The translations under genes were made by a program, and so were the position numbers. Below the pieces are notes generated by a model that had not been told where the DNA came from, did no database searches, and saw nothing but the letters and a program-made list of their open reading frames with translations. This document shows, in pieces, positions 57,314 through 64,000 of a stretch of DNA of 64,000 nt. The first letter of the stretch is position 1, and each line of letters begins with the position of its first letter. Origin of the DNA: an uncultured Phycisphaerae bacterium (lineage in GTDB: Bacteria > Planctomycetota > Phycisphaerae > Sedimentisphaerales > Anaerohalosphaeraceae); NCBI GenBank assembly GCA_937949545.1, contig CALEDR010000021.1:124001-188000 (forward strand), written 5' to 3'.

Positions 57314-57594
57314 AAATTCATCGGATCTTCCAAAAGATACCCCTGCCCCCGATACGTTCGGATATACCGCTGCGGATGATCCGGATCCAGCTTGCGCCGA
57401 AGCGCAGAAATATACACCTCGATCACATTCGAAAACCGTTCCCAATTGAAATCATACAAATGCTCCAGAAGCTCCTCCTTCGAAACCACCTGGCCCTTTC
57501 GCAATGCCAAATGCAGCAGCGTTTGATACTCCATCGCCGTCAGATGAACCGCTTTCCCGCAAACCGTCACCCGCCGAGCCGGCTTAACAATCAC
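57310..57594 (-). CDS. OmpR-type DNA-binding domain lacking its receiver domain
   Basis: 94 aa from a GTG at 57594. Contains only the winged-helix domain: VHLTAMEYQTLLHLALRKGQ, VVSKEELLEHLYDF, SNVIEVYISALRRKLD and YIRTYRGQGYLL. A normal regulator has another 120 residues of receiver; upstream codons in frame give no such sequence, and a stop occurs about 25 codons before. The ppdK terminator begins 67 bases upstream. Either a truncated remnant by deletion, or a short receiver-less regulator; AAGGGGGA lies in a possible ribosome-site position. Coupled by 4 bases to the kinase. Confidence 0.75.
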   Translation of the reverse strand: MIVKPARRVTVCGKAVHLTAMEYQTLLHLALRKGQVVSKEELLEHLYDFNWERFSNVIEVYISALRRKLDPDHPQRYIRTYRGQGYLLEDPMNL

Positions 57595-57660
57595 CCGCTG
57601 GATTATCCCCCTTCCCGGCTTCTCTATGCAATGGTACGCGGTTCTCCGGCGCCCTCAATA

Positions 57661-57699
57661 AAAACAAAAAAGGTGTGCCCCGAAGAGGCACACCTTTTG
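57661..57699 (-). terminator. Terminator of ppdK
   Basis: Minus strand AAAAGGTGTGCC (57698-57687), 7-base loop, GGCACACCTTTT (57679-57668), then TTTTTTG: a perfect 12-bp stem 26 bases past the ppdK stop. Confidence 0.93.
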
Positions 57700-57724
57700 A
57701 AAAACCAACTCCGGCGGTAAAACA

Positions 57725-60517
57725 CTACTTCTTGTTGCGAATCGCCGCCTGGGCCGCCGCCAGCCGGGCAATCGGGACCCGGAACGGCGAGCAGCTGACG
57801 TAATTCATTCCAACCTTGTGGCAGAACTCCACACTCTTCGGCTCGCCGCCGTGCTCACCGCAGATGCCGATTTCCAGATTCGGATTGGTCTTGCGGCCGC
57901 GCTCGATGCCGACGCGAATCAGCTCGCCCACACCGCTGACATCAATGCTCTCAAACGGGTCGCCCGGCAGAATCTTCTTGTCCAGATAATCCCGCATAAA
58001 GCCGCCGATGTCATCCCGGCTGAAGCCGAACGTCATCTGCGTCAGGTCATTCGTGCCGAAGCTGAAAAAGGCCACCTGCTCGGCAATCCGGTCCGCCAGC
58101 AGGGCCGCCCGCGGAATCTCAATCATCGTGCCGGTCAGCGTCTTGAGTTTCTTCAGGTTGTACTTGGCCAGCACTTCCTGATAGACCCGCTGGACAATCG
58201 CCATCTGGTCTTTCAGCTCGTTGACATCGCAGACCACCGGAATCATAATTTCCGGATAGGGCTTCTTGCCCGCCTGGACGAGTTCCGCCGCGGCCTCGTA
58301 AATCGCCCGCACCTGCATTTCCGTCACTTCCGGATAGGTCACGCCCAGACGCACGCCGCGGTGCCCCATCATCGGGTTGACTTCATGCAGCGCATCCGCC
58401 CGCTTGGCCAGTTCGTTCAAATCAATATTCAGCGCCCCGGCCAGTTCGGCCCGCTTGGCCTGGTCCTGCGGCACAAACTCATGCAGCGGCGGGTCCAGCA
58501 GACGAATCACCACCGGCAGGCCGTCCATTGCCTCCAGCGTCGCCTTGATGTCCTTCTTGACAAACGGGAACAATTCATCCAGCGCTTTGCGCCGCTCTTC
58601 CGGCGTGCGGGACATAATCATCTTGCGCAGATAAAACAGCGGCTGCTCGCTGTTCTTGCCGTAGAACATATGCTCCGTGCGGAACAGACCGATGCCTTCG
58701 GCGCCGAACTGACGGGCCCGGGCTGCATCCTCCGGCGTGTCCGCATTTGTGCGGACTCCCAGCGTGCGGACCTTGTCGCACAGTTTCAGGAAGCTCATCA
58801 GAATCTTGTTCTCTTCGCCGACATCCATCATCGGCAGCTGCCCGACGTACACATTGCCTTTGGTGCCGTTGAGCGTAATCCAGTCGCCTTCCCGCAGCAC
58901 CATGCCGTTCACATGCACTTCCTTTTTCGAGGGCTCAATATGCAGGGCCGCACAGCCGACGATGCAGCACTTGCCCCAGCCGCGGGCCACCAGCGCCGCG
59001 TGGCTGGTCATTCCGCCGCGGGCCGTCAGAATCGCCTTGGCCGCCCGCATCCCTTCCACGTCTTCCGGATTGGTCTCTTCCCGCACCAGAATCACCGACT
59101 TGCCCTGGGACGCCCAGGCCACCGCATCCGACGCCGTAAAGACAATCTGTCCGGTCGCCCCGCCCGGTCCGGCCGGCAGCCCCTTAGCCAGCACTTTCTG
59201 CTCTTTTTCCACCTTCGGGTCGATAATCGGATGCAGCAGTTCATCCAGCTGAGCCGGCGTCACCCGCATCACGGCCTCTTCCGGCTTAATCAGCTTCTCG
59301 TTAACCATATCCACGGCAATCCGCACCGCCGCCGGCCCGTTGCGCTTGCCGACGCGGCACTGGAGCATAAACAGCCGGCCCCGCTCAATGGTAAACTCAA
59401 TATCCTGCATATCCCGATAGTGCTTCTCGAGCAGGTTCTTGATGCGGACCAGCTCCTTGTACAGCTTCGGCATCGCCTTCTCGAGCGTCACCAGATGCTT
59501 GTTGTGCTCCGACTGCGACTCGGCATTGATGGGAGCCGGTGTCCGAATGCCCGCCACCACGTCTTCTCCCTGGGCATTGACCAGGTATTCGCCGTAGAAC
59601 TTGTTTTCGCCGTTGCCCGGGTTGCGGGAGAAAGCCACGCCGGTCGCGCAGTCCTCGCCCATATTTCCGAACACCATCGTCTGCACATTGACCGCCGTGC
59701 CCCAGTCATCCGGAATCCCTTCAATCCGGCGATAGCTGACCGCCCGCTTGCCGTTCCAGGAGGCAAAGACGGCATGGATGCCGCCCCACAGCTGATCCTG
59801 CGCATCATCCGGAAACTCCTTGCCCAGCACCTCTTTGACCTTCTTTTTGAACTGCTCGCAGAGCGTCTTGAGGTCTTCGGCCGTCAGGTCGGTATCCGAC
59901 TGACAGCCCCGGCTCTTTTTCAGCTGGTCCATCATCTTTTCCAGCTGGCGGCGGATGCCCTCATCGTCCTTCGGCTCGATGCCCTCGGCCTTCTCCATCA
60001 CCACATCCGAGTACATCATAATCAGCCGCCGATAGGCATCATACACAAACCGCTCATTGCCGCTCTGGGCAATCAGCCCCGGAATCGTTTTCGTCGTCAG
60101 ACCGATATTCAGCACCGTCTCCATCATCCCGGGCATCGAGGAGCGGGCACCGGACCGCACAGACACCAGCAACGGATTCTTCGGGTCGCCGAACTTGCGG
60201 CCCATGATCTTCTCCACCTTGGTCATCGCCTTGTCCACTTCCTCCTTGAGCCCTTCCGGATACTTCTTGTTGTGCTTGTAGTAATACGTGCAGACCTCCG
60301 TGGTAATCGTAAAGCCCGGAGGAACCGGAACCCCCAGTTTGGCCATTTCGGCCAGGTTGGCGCCTTTGCCGCCCAGCAGTTCCTTCATCTTGGCGTCACC
60401 GTCGGCCTTGCCACCCCCGAAGAAATACACCATCTTGGCCGGCTTATCCGACCGGCTTTTGCAGGAAGACGCCATACACTTGGCACCGCCTTTCTTTGCT
60501 GTTTTTGCTGTCGCCAT
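57725..60517 (-). CDS. ppdK: Pyruvate, phosphate dikinase
   Basis: 930 aa. A 28-residue Lys/Cys-rich N-terminal extension precedes MVYFFGGGKADGDAKMKELL and GGKGANLAEMAKLGVPVPPG, the ATP-grasp domain. The central swivelling domain carries the phosphohistidine in GGMTSHAALVARGWGKCCIV (near residue 504), and the C-terminal PEP/pyruvate barrel has GTNDLTQMTFGFSRDD and GICGEHGGEPKSVEFC with catalytic Cys/His. It interconverts pyruvate + ATP + Pi and PEP + AMP + PPi, as part of glycolysis/gluconeogenesis in anaerobes. Own promoter and strong terminator. Confidence 0.98.
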   Translation of the reverse strand: MATAKTAKKGGAKCMASSCKSRSDKPAKMVYFFGGGKADGDAKMKELLGGKGANLAEMAKLGVPVPPGFTITTEVCTYYYKHNKKYPEGLKEEVDKAMTKVEKIMGRKFGDPKNPLLVSVRSGARSSMPGMMETVLNIGLTTKTIPGLIAQSGNERFVYDAYRRLIMMYSDVVMEKAEGIEPKDDEGIRRQLEKMMDQLKKSRGCQSDTDLTAEDLKTLCEQFKKKVKEVLGKEFPDDAQDQLWGGIHAVFASWNGKRAVSYRRIEGIPDDWGTAVNVQTMVFGNMGEDCATGVAFSRNPGNGENKFYGEYLVNAQGEDVVAGIRTPAPINAESQSEHNKHLVTLEKAMPKLYKELVRIKNLLEKHYRDMQDIEFTIERGRLFMLQCRVGKRNGPAAVRIAVDMVNEKLIKPEEAVMRVTPAQLDELLHPIIDPKVEKEQKVLAKGLPAGPGGATGQIVFTASDAVAWASQGKSVILVREETNPEDVEGMRAAKAILTARGGMTSHAALVARGWGKCCIVGCAALHIEPSKKEVHVNGMVLREGDWITLNGTKGNVYVGQLPMMDVGEENKILMSFLKLCDKVRTLGVRTNADTPEDAARARQFGAEGIGLFRTEHMFYGKNSEQPLFYLRKMIMSRTPEERRKALDELFPFVKKDIKATLEAMDGLPVVIRLLDPPLHEFVPQDQAKRAELAGALNIDLNELAKRADALHEVNPMMGHRGVRLGVTYPEVTEMQVRAIYEAAAELVQAGKKPYPEIMIPVVCDVNELKDQMAIVQRVYQEVLAKYNLKKLKTLTGTMIEIPRAALLADRIAEQVAFFSFGTNDLTQMTFGFSRDDIGGFMRDYLDKKILPGDPFESIDVSGVGELIRVGIERGRKTNPNLEIGICGEHGGEPKSVEFCHKVGMNYVSCSPFRVPIARLAAAQAAIRNKK

Positions 60518-60631
60518 CGATTATCTCCCTAAATAATAAATTGTTTTCCAACGCAAACGGGGGCTGTCCCCCGAAACCTGCCGGCGTCTTTGGATAGAAC
60601 ATCTCCGTCTTCTGTCAATCAAAGAAAACGG

Positions 60632-60660
60632 AATATACCCCTAACCCCCCCGGCTGTCAA
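60632..60660 (-). promoter_or_regulatory. Promoter of ppdK
   Basis: Minus strand: TTGACA (60660-60655), 17-base spacer, TATATT (60637-60632). The leader of about 110 bases contains a CGGGGG-ACAG-CCCCCG hairpin (60556-60571). Confidence 0.8.
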
Positions 60661-60685
60661 CCGCAATCCCCCCGAATCCGACCTT

Positions 60686-61693
60686 TCAGGGATTCCATTT
60701 GTGCTCGCGGACCTTCTGCAGAATCTTCTCCGCACATTCCAGCGCCGCAAGTCCTTCCTCCGCCGTCACTTCCGGCCTTTTTCCCGGCTCCAGAACCGCC
60801 CGCAGAAAGGCCTCCTGCTCCACCCGCAGCGGTTCCGCTTCCGCAATATCCAGATGCTCAATATGCAGAAGTTCCGTCCATTTGACCTGGGAAAAATCAA
60901 AATCCCCCGCTTCCTGACGCTCCCGAATCCACTTGACCACATCAATATTCGGGTCGGTTTTGATGACAATCCCTTCTTTGCGGAAATAATCCACACTCAG
61001 ATAGGCCTGCCGGCTGAATACCCGCACCTTTCGCTCCGTCTTCAGAGCCAGCCGGGAAGCCGTAATATTGGCGATGCAGCCGTTCTCGAAGACCAGTCGG
61101 GCGTTGCAGATATCCTCATGGTCGCCAATCACATTGACCCCCACCGCCTCAACCTGACGAACCGGACTGCGGGCCAGCGACAAAATAATATCAATATCAT
61201 GAATCATCACATCCAGCACCACCCCGACATCCGACGAGCGGAACGGATACGGACTGACCCGGTCGGCTTCAATAAAACGCGGCTCAATCTCCAGCCGCTT
61301 CATTGCCTGCACCACCGGATTGCACCGCTCCGAATGCCCCACCGCCACCACCGTCTGGGTCTGCTGCGCCAGTTGAACAATCCGCCGTCCTTCCTCCACA
61401 TTCGACGCCAGCGGCTTTTCAATCAGCACCGGAATTCGATGCTTCAGAAACAATTCAGCCAGAGAAAAATGCGCCGCGGTCGGTGCTGAAATCGTCACGG
61501 CATCCACCCGCCCAATCAGGTCTTTCGGGTCGGTCAGCGCCTCACAGCCGTACTGTTCCGCCAGCGAGCGGGCTCGGGCCGCATCCGGATCCGCTACCGC
61601 CGTCAGCCGGCTTTCCGGCAGCCGGCTGTACACCCGTGCATGCAGAGCTCCCATCTTGCCCGCACCTACTACCGCTGTTCGGAGTGGAGCCAT
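60686..61693 (-). CDS. Gfo/Idh/MocA-family oxidoreductase of the lipid A cluster
   Basis: 335 aa. Rossmann NAD(P) motif TAVVGAGKMGALHARVY (about 5-22), EKPLASNVEEGRRI with the family EKP, and a C-terminal alpha/beta substrate domain with HDIDIILSLA. It follows lpxA by 22 bases. Genes of this type next to lpxA occur in several phyla; one known member, GnnA, oxidises UDP-GlcNAc at C3 so that an aminotransferase can make the 3-amino sugar of amide-linked lipid A. No GnnB aminotransferase is in the window. The role here is thus inferred from position only. Confidence 0.85.
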   Translation of the reverse strand: MAPLRTAVVGAGKMGALHARVYSRLPESRLTAVADPDAARARSLAEQYGCEALTDPKDLIGRVDAVTISAPTAAHFSLAELFLKHRIPVLIEKPLASNVEEGRRIVQLAQQTQTVVAVGHSERCNPVVQAMKRLEIEPRFIEADRVSPYPFRSSDVGVVLDVMIHDIDIILSLARSPVRQVEAVGVNVIGDHEDICNARLVFENGCIANITASRLALKTERKVRVFSRQAYLSVDYFRKEGIVIKTDPNIDVVKWIRERQEAGDFDFSQVKWTELLHIEHLDIAEAEPLRVEQEAFLRAVLEPGKRPEVTAEEGLAALECAEKILQKVREHKWNP

Positions 61694-61715
61694 CGTCCGG
61701 CGCTTTCCTTTCCCG

Positions 61716-62525
61716 CTAATCCCGGAACAGTTCCCGATACCGCCCGAACCGCTGCCGGCTGCTGTTCAAAAGCGAATCCACAATCGCTTTGACCGGCTCA
61801 CACAGTCCGTCGCGTTCCGCCAGCAAGTGCACCTGCTCCAGAACCGGCTTGTCGCTGCGCCAGATAAACTTAAACGCTTCAAACAGCGACGCCTTTTGTT
61901 CCTCATTCAGGCCCGCCCGAGCCATCCCGCGCTTGTTCAGCGCCCGAACCTCATGCGGATAGTGCCCGCTGATAATTACAAACGGCGGCACATCATGGTT
62001 GATGCCCGTATAGCCCGCCGCATAGCACCACTTGCCGATGGTGCAGAACTGATGAATCGCCACCAGCCCGCTCAGCCAGGCCCCCACCTCAATCTTGCAG
62101 TGGCCGCTGACCTGCGTGTAGTTGCTGATGACAATCTTATCCTCCAGAATGCAGTCATGCCCCAGATGCACCCCGATCATCAGCAGGTTGCCGCTGCCGA
62201 CAATCGTGTCTTCCTCCGGATGCATGCTCGGATGAATCGTCACAAATTCCCGAATCACATTGTCATCGCCGATTTTCAGCCCGCCGATCGGCGTACGGTC
62301 GTCGGCCCCCAGAATCTGCGGCGGCTTGCCGATGACACAGTTCGGAAACAGCCGATTCCGGCAGCCCAGTTTTGTCCGCTTCCCGACAATCACGTGCGCA
62401 TCCAGAACCGTTCCGTCCCCGATGACTGCATCTTCCTCGACCACACAATACGGACCGATCACAACTCCATCCCCCAGCTGCGCGCTCGGATGCACCACCG
62501 CCGTGGGATGTATCTGAGTACTCAT
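61716..62525 (-). CDS. lpxA: Acyl-ACP:UDP-N-acetylglucosamine O-acyltransferase LpxA
   Basis: 269 aa. Left-handed beta-helix of hexapeptide repeats from IHPTAVVHPSAQLGDGVVIG, including VIGKPPQILGADD, REFVTIHPS and the catalytic His region (LGHDCILEDKIVISN), then a helical C-terminus (MARAGLNEEQKASLFEAFKF). It transfers a 3-hydroxyacyl chain from ACP to UDP-GlcNAc in the first step of lipid A synthesis in the cytoplasm. Sits between lpxC/fabZ and the Gfo/Idh gene in one operon. Confidence 0.96.
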   Translation of the reverse strand: MSTQIHPTAVVHPSAQLGDGVVIGPYCVVEEDAVIGDGTVLDAHVIVGKRTKLGCRNRLFPNCVIGKPPQILGADDRTPIGGLKIGDDNVIREFVTIHPSMHPEEDTIVGSGNLLMIGVHLGHDCILEDKIVISNYTQVSGHCKIEVGAWLSGLVAIHQFCTIGKWCYAAGYTGINHDVPPFVIISGHYPHEVRALNKRGMARAGLNEEQKASLFEAFKFIWRSDKPVLEQVHLLAERDGLCEPVKAIVDSLLNSSRQRFGRYRELFRD

Positions 62526-62567
62526 ACTCGTTTGGTTCCTCCGAAAGTCTGTTCTGTCATCCTTCGT

Positions 62568-63869
62568 TTATCCAACCTCGTCATCGACGAGCATAAACTT
62601 CAGCTGGGCCTCGGCCACAATCTCCGAGCCCACTTTGGCCGTGCAATTGCACTTGGCGGCACGGCTGCGCACCTTGTCGGCCTCCGCCGTCAGAATCAGC
62701 TGATCGCCCGGCACGACCGACTTGCGAATCTTCACCTGGTCCATCGTCAGCAGCACCGCCAGTTTGCCGGTGTGCTCGAGCGTCTGTGCAAACAAAAGCC
62801 CGCACACCTGCGCCATCGCCTCGACAATCAGCACCCCCGGCATCACCGGCGAGCCGGGAAAATGCCCCTGGAAAAAGTGCTCATTGATGGTCACATTTTT
62901 TACCGCTGTAATCCGCCGATCCTCCTCCACCTCAATCACCTTGTCCACCAGCAGAAACGGATACCGATGCGGCAGGATTTTCTGAATCCGCCGGATATCC
63001 AGCAGCGGCTTGCCCGCCGGACTCAGCCCGTGGTGTTTTCGGTCCTGTTCAATCAGGGCCTTTACCAGCTGGTGGTTGAGGGCATGCCCGCTCTTGTAGG
63101 CCACAATGCGGCCTACAATCGGCATTCCGGCCAGCATCAAATCCCCGATCAAATCCACCACTTTATGACGCACACACTCATCCGGAAATCGATAACTGTT
63201 CCGAATGGGGCCGTCGGAGCTGATCACCAGAATCTGACGCGGGCTCAAATGCGTCCCGATTCCTGCCGCCTGCATCTGACGGGCCTCCGCCTCCAGAACA
63301 AACGTCCGTGCCGGCGCCAGGTGCGTCGCAAAATGCGACTCCGTGAGCCGGCACGAATAGGTCTGCCGCCCAATGCCCGTATGCTGCGTGTAGTCCATAT
63401 CGAATGTCAGATGCAGCCCGCCCGTCGCATCCGGCAGCGCATAAATCGCCTTATCCCCGTCCTGAATGCACACCGGATCGCGAATTACCAGTTCCCGACG
63501 CGGCTTATTCTGTTCCACCGGCTCGCACCTGGACAGCGTCTTGAAATACTCCTCGCTGCTGCCGTCAAACCCCGGCAGCTCCGGCGCATCCATCTCAATA
63601 ATCAGGTTGTCCAGCCCCAGTGCCCCCACCGCCGCCAGACAGTGCTCCGACGTCTCAATCAATACATCCCCAACTCCCAGCGCAGAACGGCGCTGCCGCT
63701 CCACAATCGACTCCGGGCAGACCCGTATCCGAACCGGACGCTCCAGGTCCGTCCGGACAAACACGATCCCCGTATCCGGCTCAGCCGGCCGAAACACCAC
63801 ATGGGCTTCCTGCCCGAAAAACAGCCCTCGTCCGGACAGTTTATCCTCATGCCGGATTGTTTTTTGCAT
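62568..63869 (-). CDS. lpxC/fabZ: Bifunctional LpxC deacetylase / FabZ dehydratase
   Basis: 433 aa from ATG 63869 (a TTG two codons upstream is less likely). Residues about 1-275 are LpxC, UDP-3-O-acyl-GlcNAc deacetylase: RGLFFGQEAHVVFRPAEPDT, TSEHCLAAVGALGLDNLIIE (zinc His), FPDECVRHKVVDLIGDL (HKxxD zinc ligands) and GHALNH. Residues about 285-433 are FabZ, 3-hydroxyacyl-ACP dehydratase: ILPHRYPFLLVDKVIEVEED, NEHFFQGHFPGSPVMPGVLI with catalytic His, and VEAMAQ. The fusion occurs in Bacteroidetes, Chlorobi and Planctomycetes. It overlaps the end of lpxD by 23 bases. Confidence 0.96.
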   Translation of the reverse strand: MQKTIRHEDKLSGRGLFFGQEAHVVFRPAEPDTGIVFVRTDLERPVRIRVCPESIVERQRRSALGVGDVLIETSEHCLAAVGALGLDNLIIEMDAPELPGFDGSSEEYFKTLSRCEPVEQNKPRRELVIRDPVCIQDGDKAIYALPDATGGLHLTFDMDYTQHTGIGRQTYSCRLTESHFATHLAPARTFVLEAEARQMQAAGIGTHLSPRQILVISSDGPIRNSYRFPDECVRHKVVDLIGDLMLAGMPIVGRIVAYKSGHALNHQLVKALIEQDRKHHGLSPAGKPLLDIRRIQKILPHRYPFLLVDKVIEVEEDRRITAVKNVTINEHFFQGHFPGSPVMPGVLIVEAMAQVCGLLFAQTLEHTGKLAVLLTMDQVKIRKSVVPGDQLILTAEADKVRSRAAKCNCTAKVGSEIVAEAQLKFMLVDDEVG

Positions 63870-64000
63870 CTTCAAGCTGCTGAACCCTTTTCTTTAATTC
63901 CTTAACATCTTCCGCCAGTTTCGGCAGCCGCCGGTACCACACCGTCGAGCGCTTTTCCGCCGAGATTTCCTGCGCCGGCGTTCCCCAAACCTGACAGCCC
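63847..64000 (-). CDS. lpxD: LpxD C-terminus (UDP-3-O-acylglucosamine N-acyltransferase), partial
   Basis: Only the last 50 or so codons are inside the window. They read GCQVWGTPAQEISAEKRSTV and continue YRRLPKLAEDVKELKKRVQQ, LEDAKNNPA, stop. The pattern GxPA, then R..RLP.L and a leucine-rich helix is the normal LpxD tail, and lpxD next to lpxC-fabZ and lpxA is the expected order. LpxD adds the second acyl chain in lipid A synthesis. Confidence 0.8.
   Translation of the reverse strand, partial: GCQVWGTPAQEISAEKRSTVWYRRLPKLAEDVKELKKRVQQLEDAKNNPA

Noticed and set aside
57818-60532. 904-codon open frame opposite ppdK
   Set aside because: The minus strand holds an unambiguous pyruvate phosphate dikinase. 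The opposite frame is rich in His, Arg, Leu and Pro, matches nothing and arises from GC-rich codon use.
61656-63905. 749-codon open frame opposite lpxA and lpxC/fabZ
   Set aside because: It spans the gap between two well-supported lipid A genes on the other strand and has shadow-frame composition.

Overview
The window looks like a chromosomal segment from a Gram-negative planctomycete-like bacterium of the Phycisphaerae/Sedimentisphaerales type. This is an inference from gene content. The window has a lipid A cluster with an LpxC-FabZ fusion, secreted proteins ending in PEP-CTERM signals or planctomycete dockerin-like repeats, a short sigma factor paired with a FecR/NPCBM protein, a pyruvate phosphate dikinase with an N-terminal extension, and class III (anaerobic) ribonucleotide reductase. 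It is GC-rich, and long open frames opposite real genes are common. No phage, transposase, integrase or CRISPR array was seen.

Layout. 1-3918 (-): an operon of a GH65 phosphorylase, an exported L-rhamnose mutarotase-like protein and a sodium:solute symporter cut by the window edge. 3919-4768: non-coding, rich in dispersed repeats. 4769-6455 (+): a broken GT-C membrane glycosyltransferase. 6577-11179: housekeeping and small genes (NifU-like scaffold, DUF4174, dnaK behind a near-consensus sigma-54 promoter, an MBL hydrolase, mscL). 11333-14452 (-): a 1039-aa coiled-coil protein. 14649-15791: a ThuA-like protein and tRNA-Val(GAC). 15911-19605 (-): a CotH kinase / VTC polyphosphate polymerase-type / DUF4956 operon.

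19744-35343 (+): a nearly unbroken locus for a type IV pilus / type II secretion-like machine. It holds a degenerate histidine kinase-receiver hybrid, a PilB/GspE ATPase, GspF/PilC, three pseudopilins, two tandem PilX-like minor components of about 580 aa, PilM, PilN and PilO, a ParA-type ATPase, a PilP/GspC-like protein and a secretin. No prepilin peptidase is present, so that must lie elsewhere.

35442-45360: an unusual acyl-CoA thioesterase/COQ7-like di-iron fusion, a four-CBS protein, a lipoprotein GDPD, a small Cys-rich protein, a GH99-like secreted protein with dockerin-like repeats and a promoter/operator, an ECF-like sigma factor with its FecR-like partner, and two paralogous secreted proteins with different C-termini.

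45439-51485 (-): the operon nrdD-nrdG-dcd-metE behind a consensus promoter and a cobalamin riboswitch. The genes make sense as a set: class III RNR and MetE are the B12-independent alternatives to class II RNR and MetH, so B12 would switch them off together. 51542-57594: tRNA-Val(UAC), a beta-strand-repeat PEP-CTERM protein, a candidate small RNA, an MBL hydrolase, a PPOX-like flavoprotein, and a sensor kinase whose partner regulator has lost its receiver domain. 57725-64000 (-): pyruvate phosphate dikinase, then lpxD (partial)-lpxC/fabZ-lpxA-Gfo/Idh oxidoreductase for lipid A synthesis.
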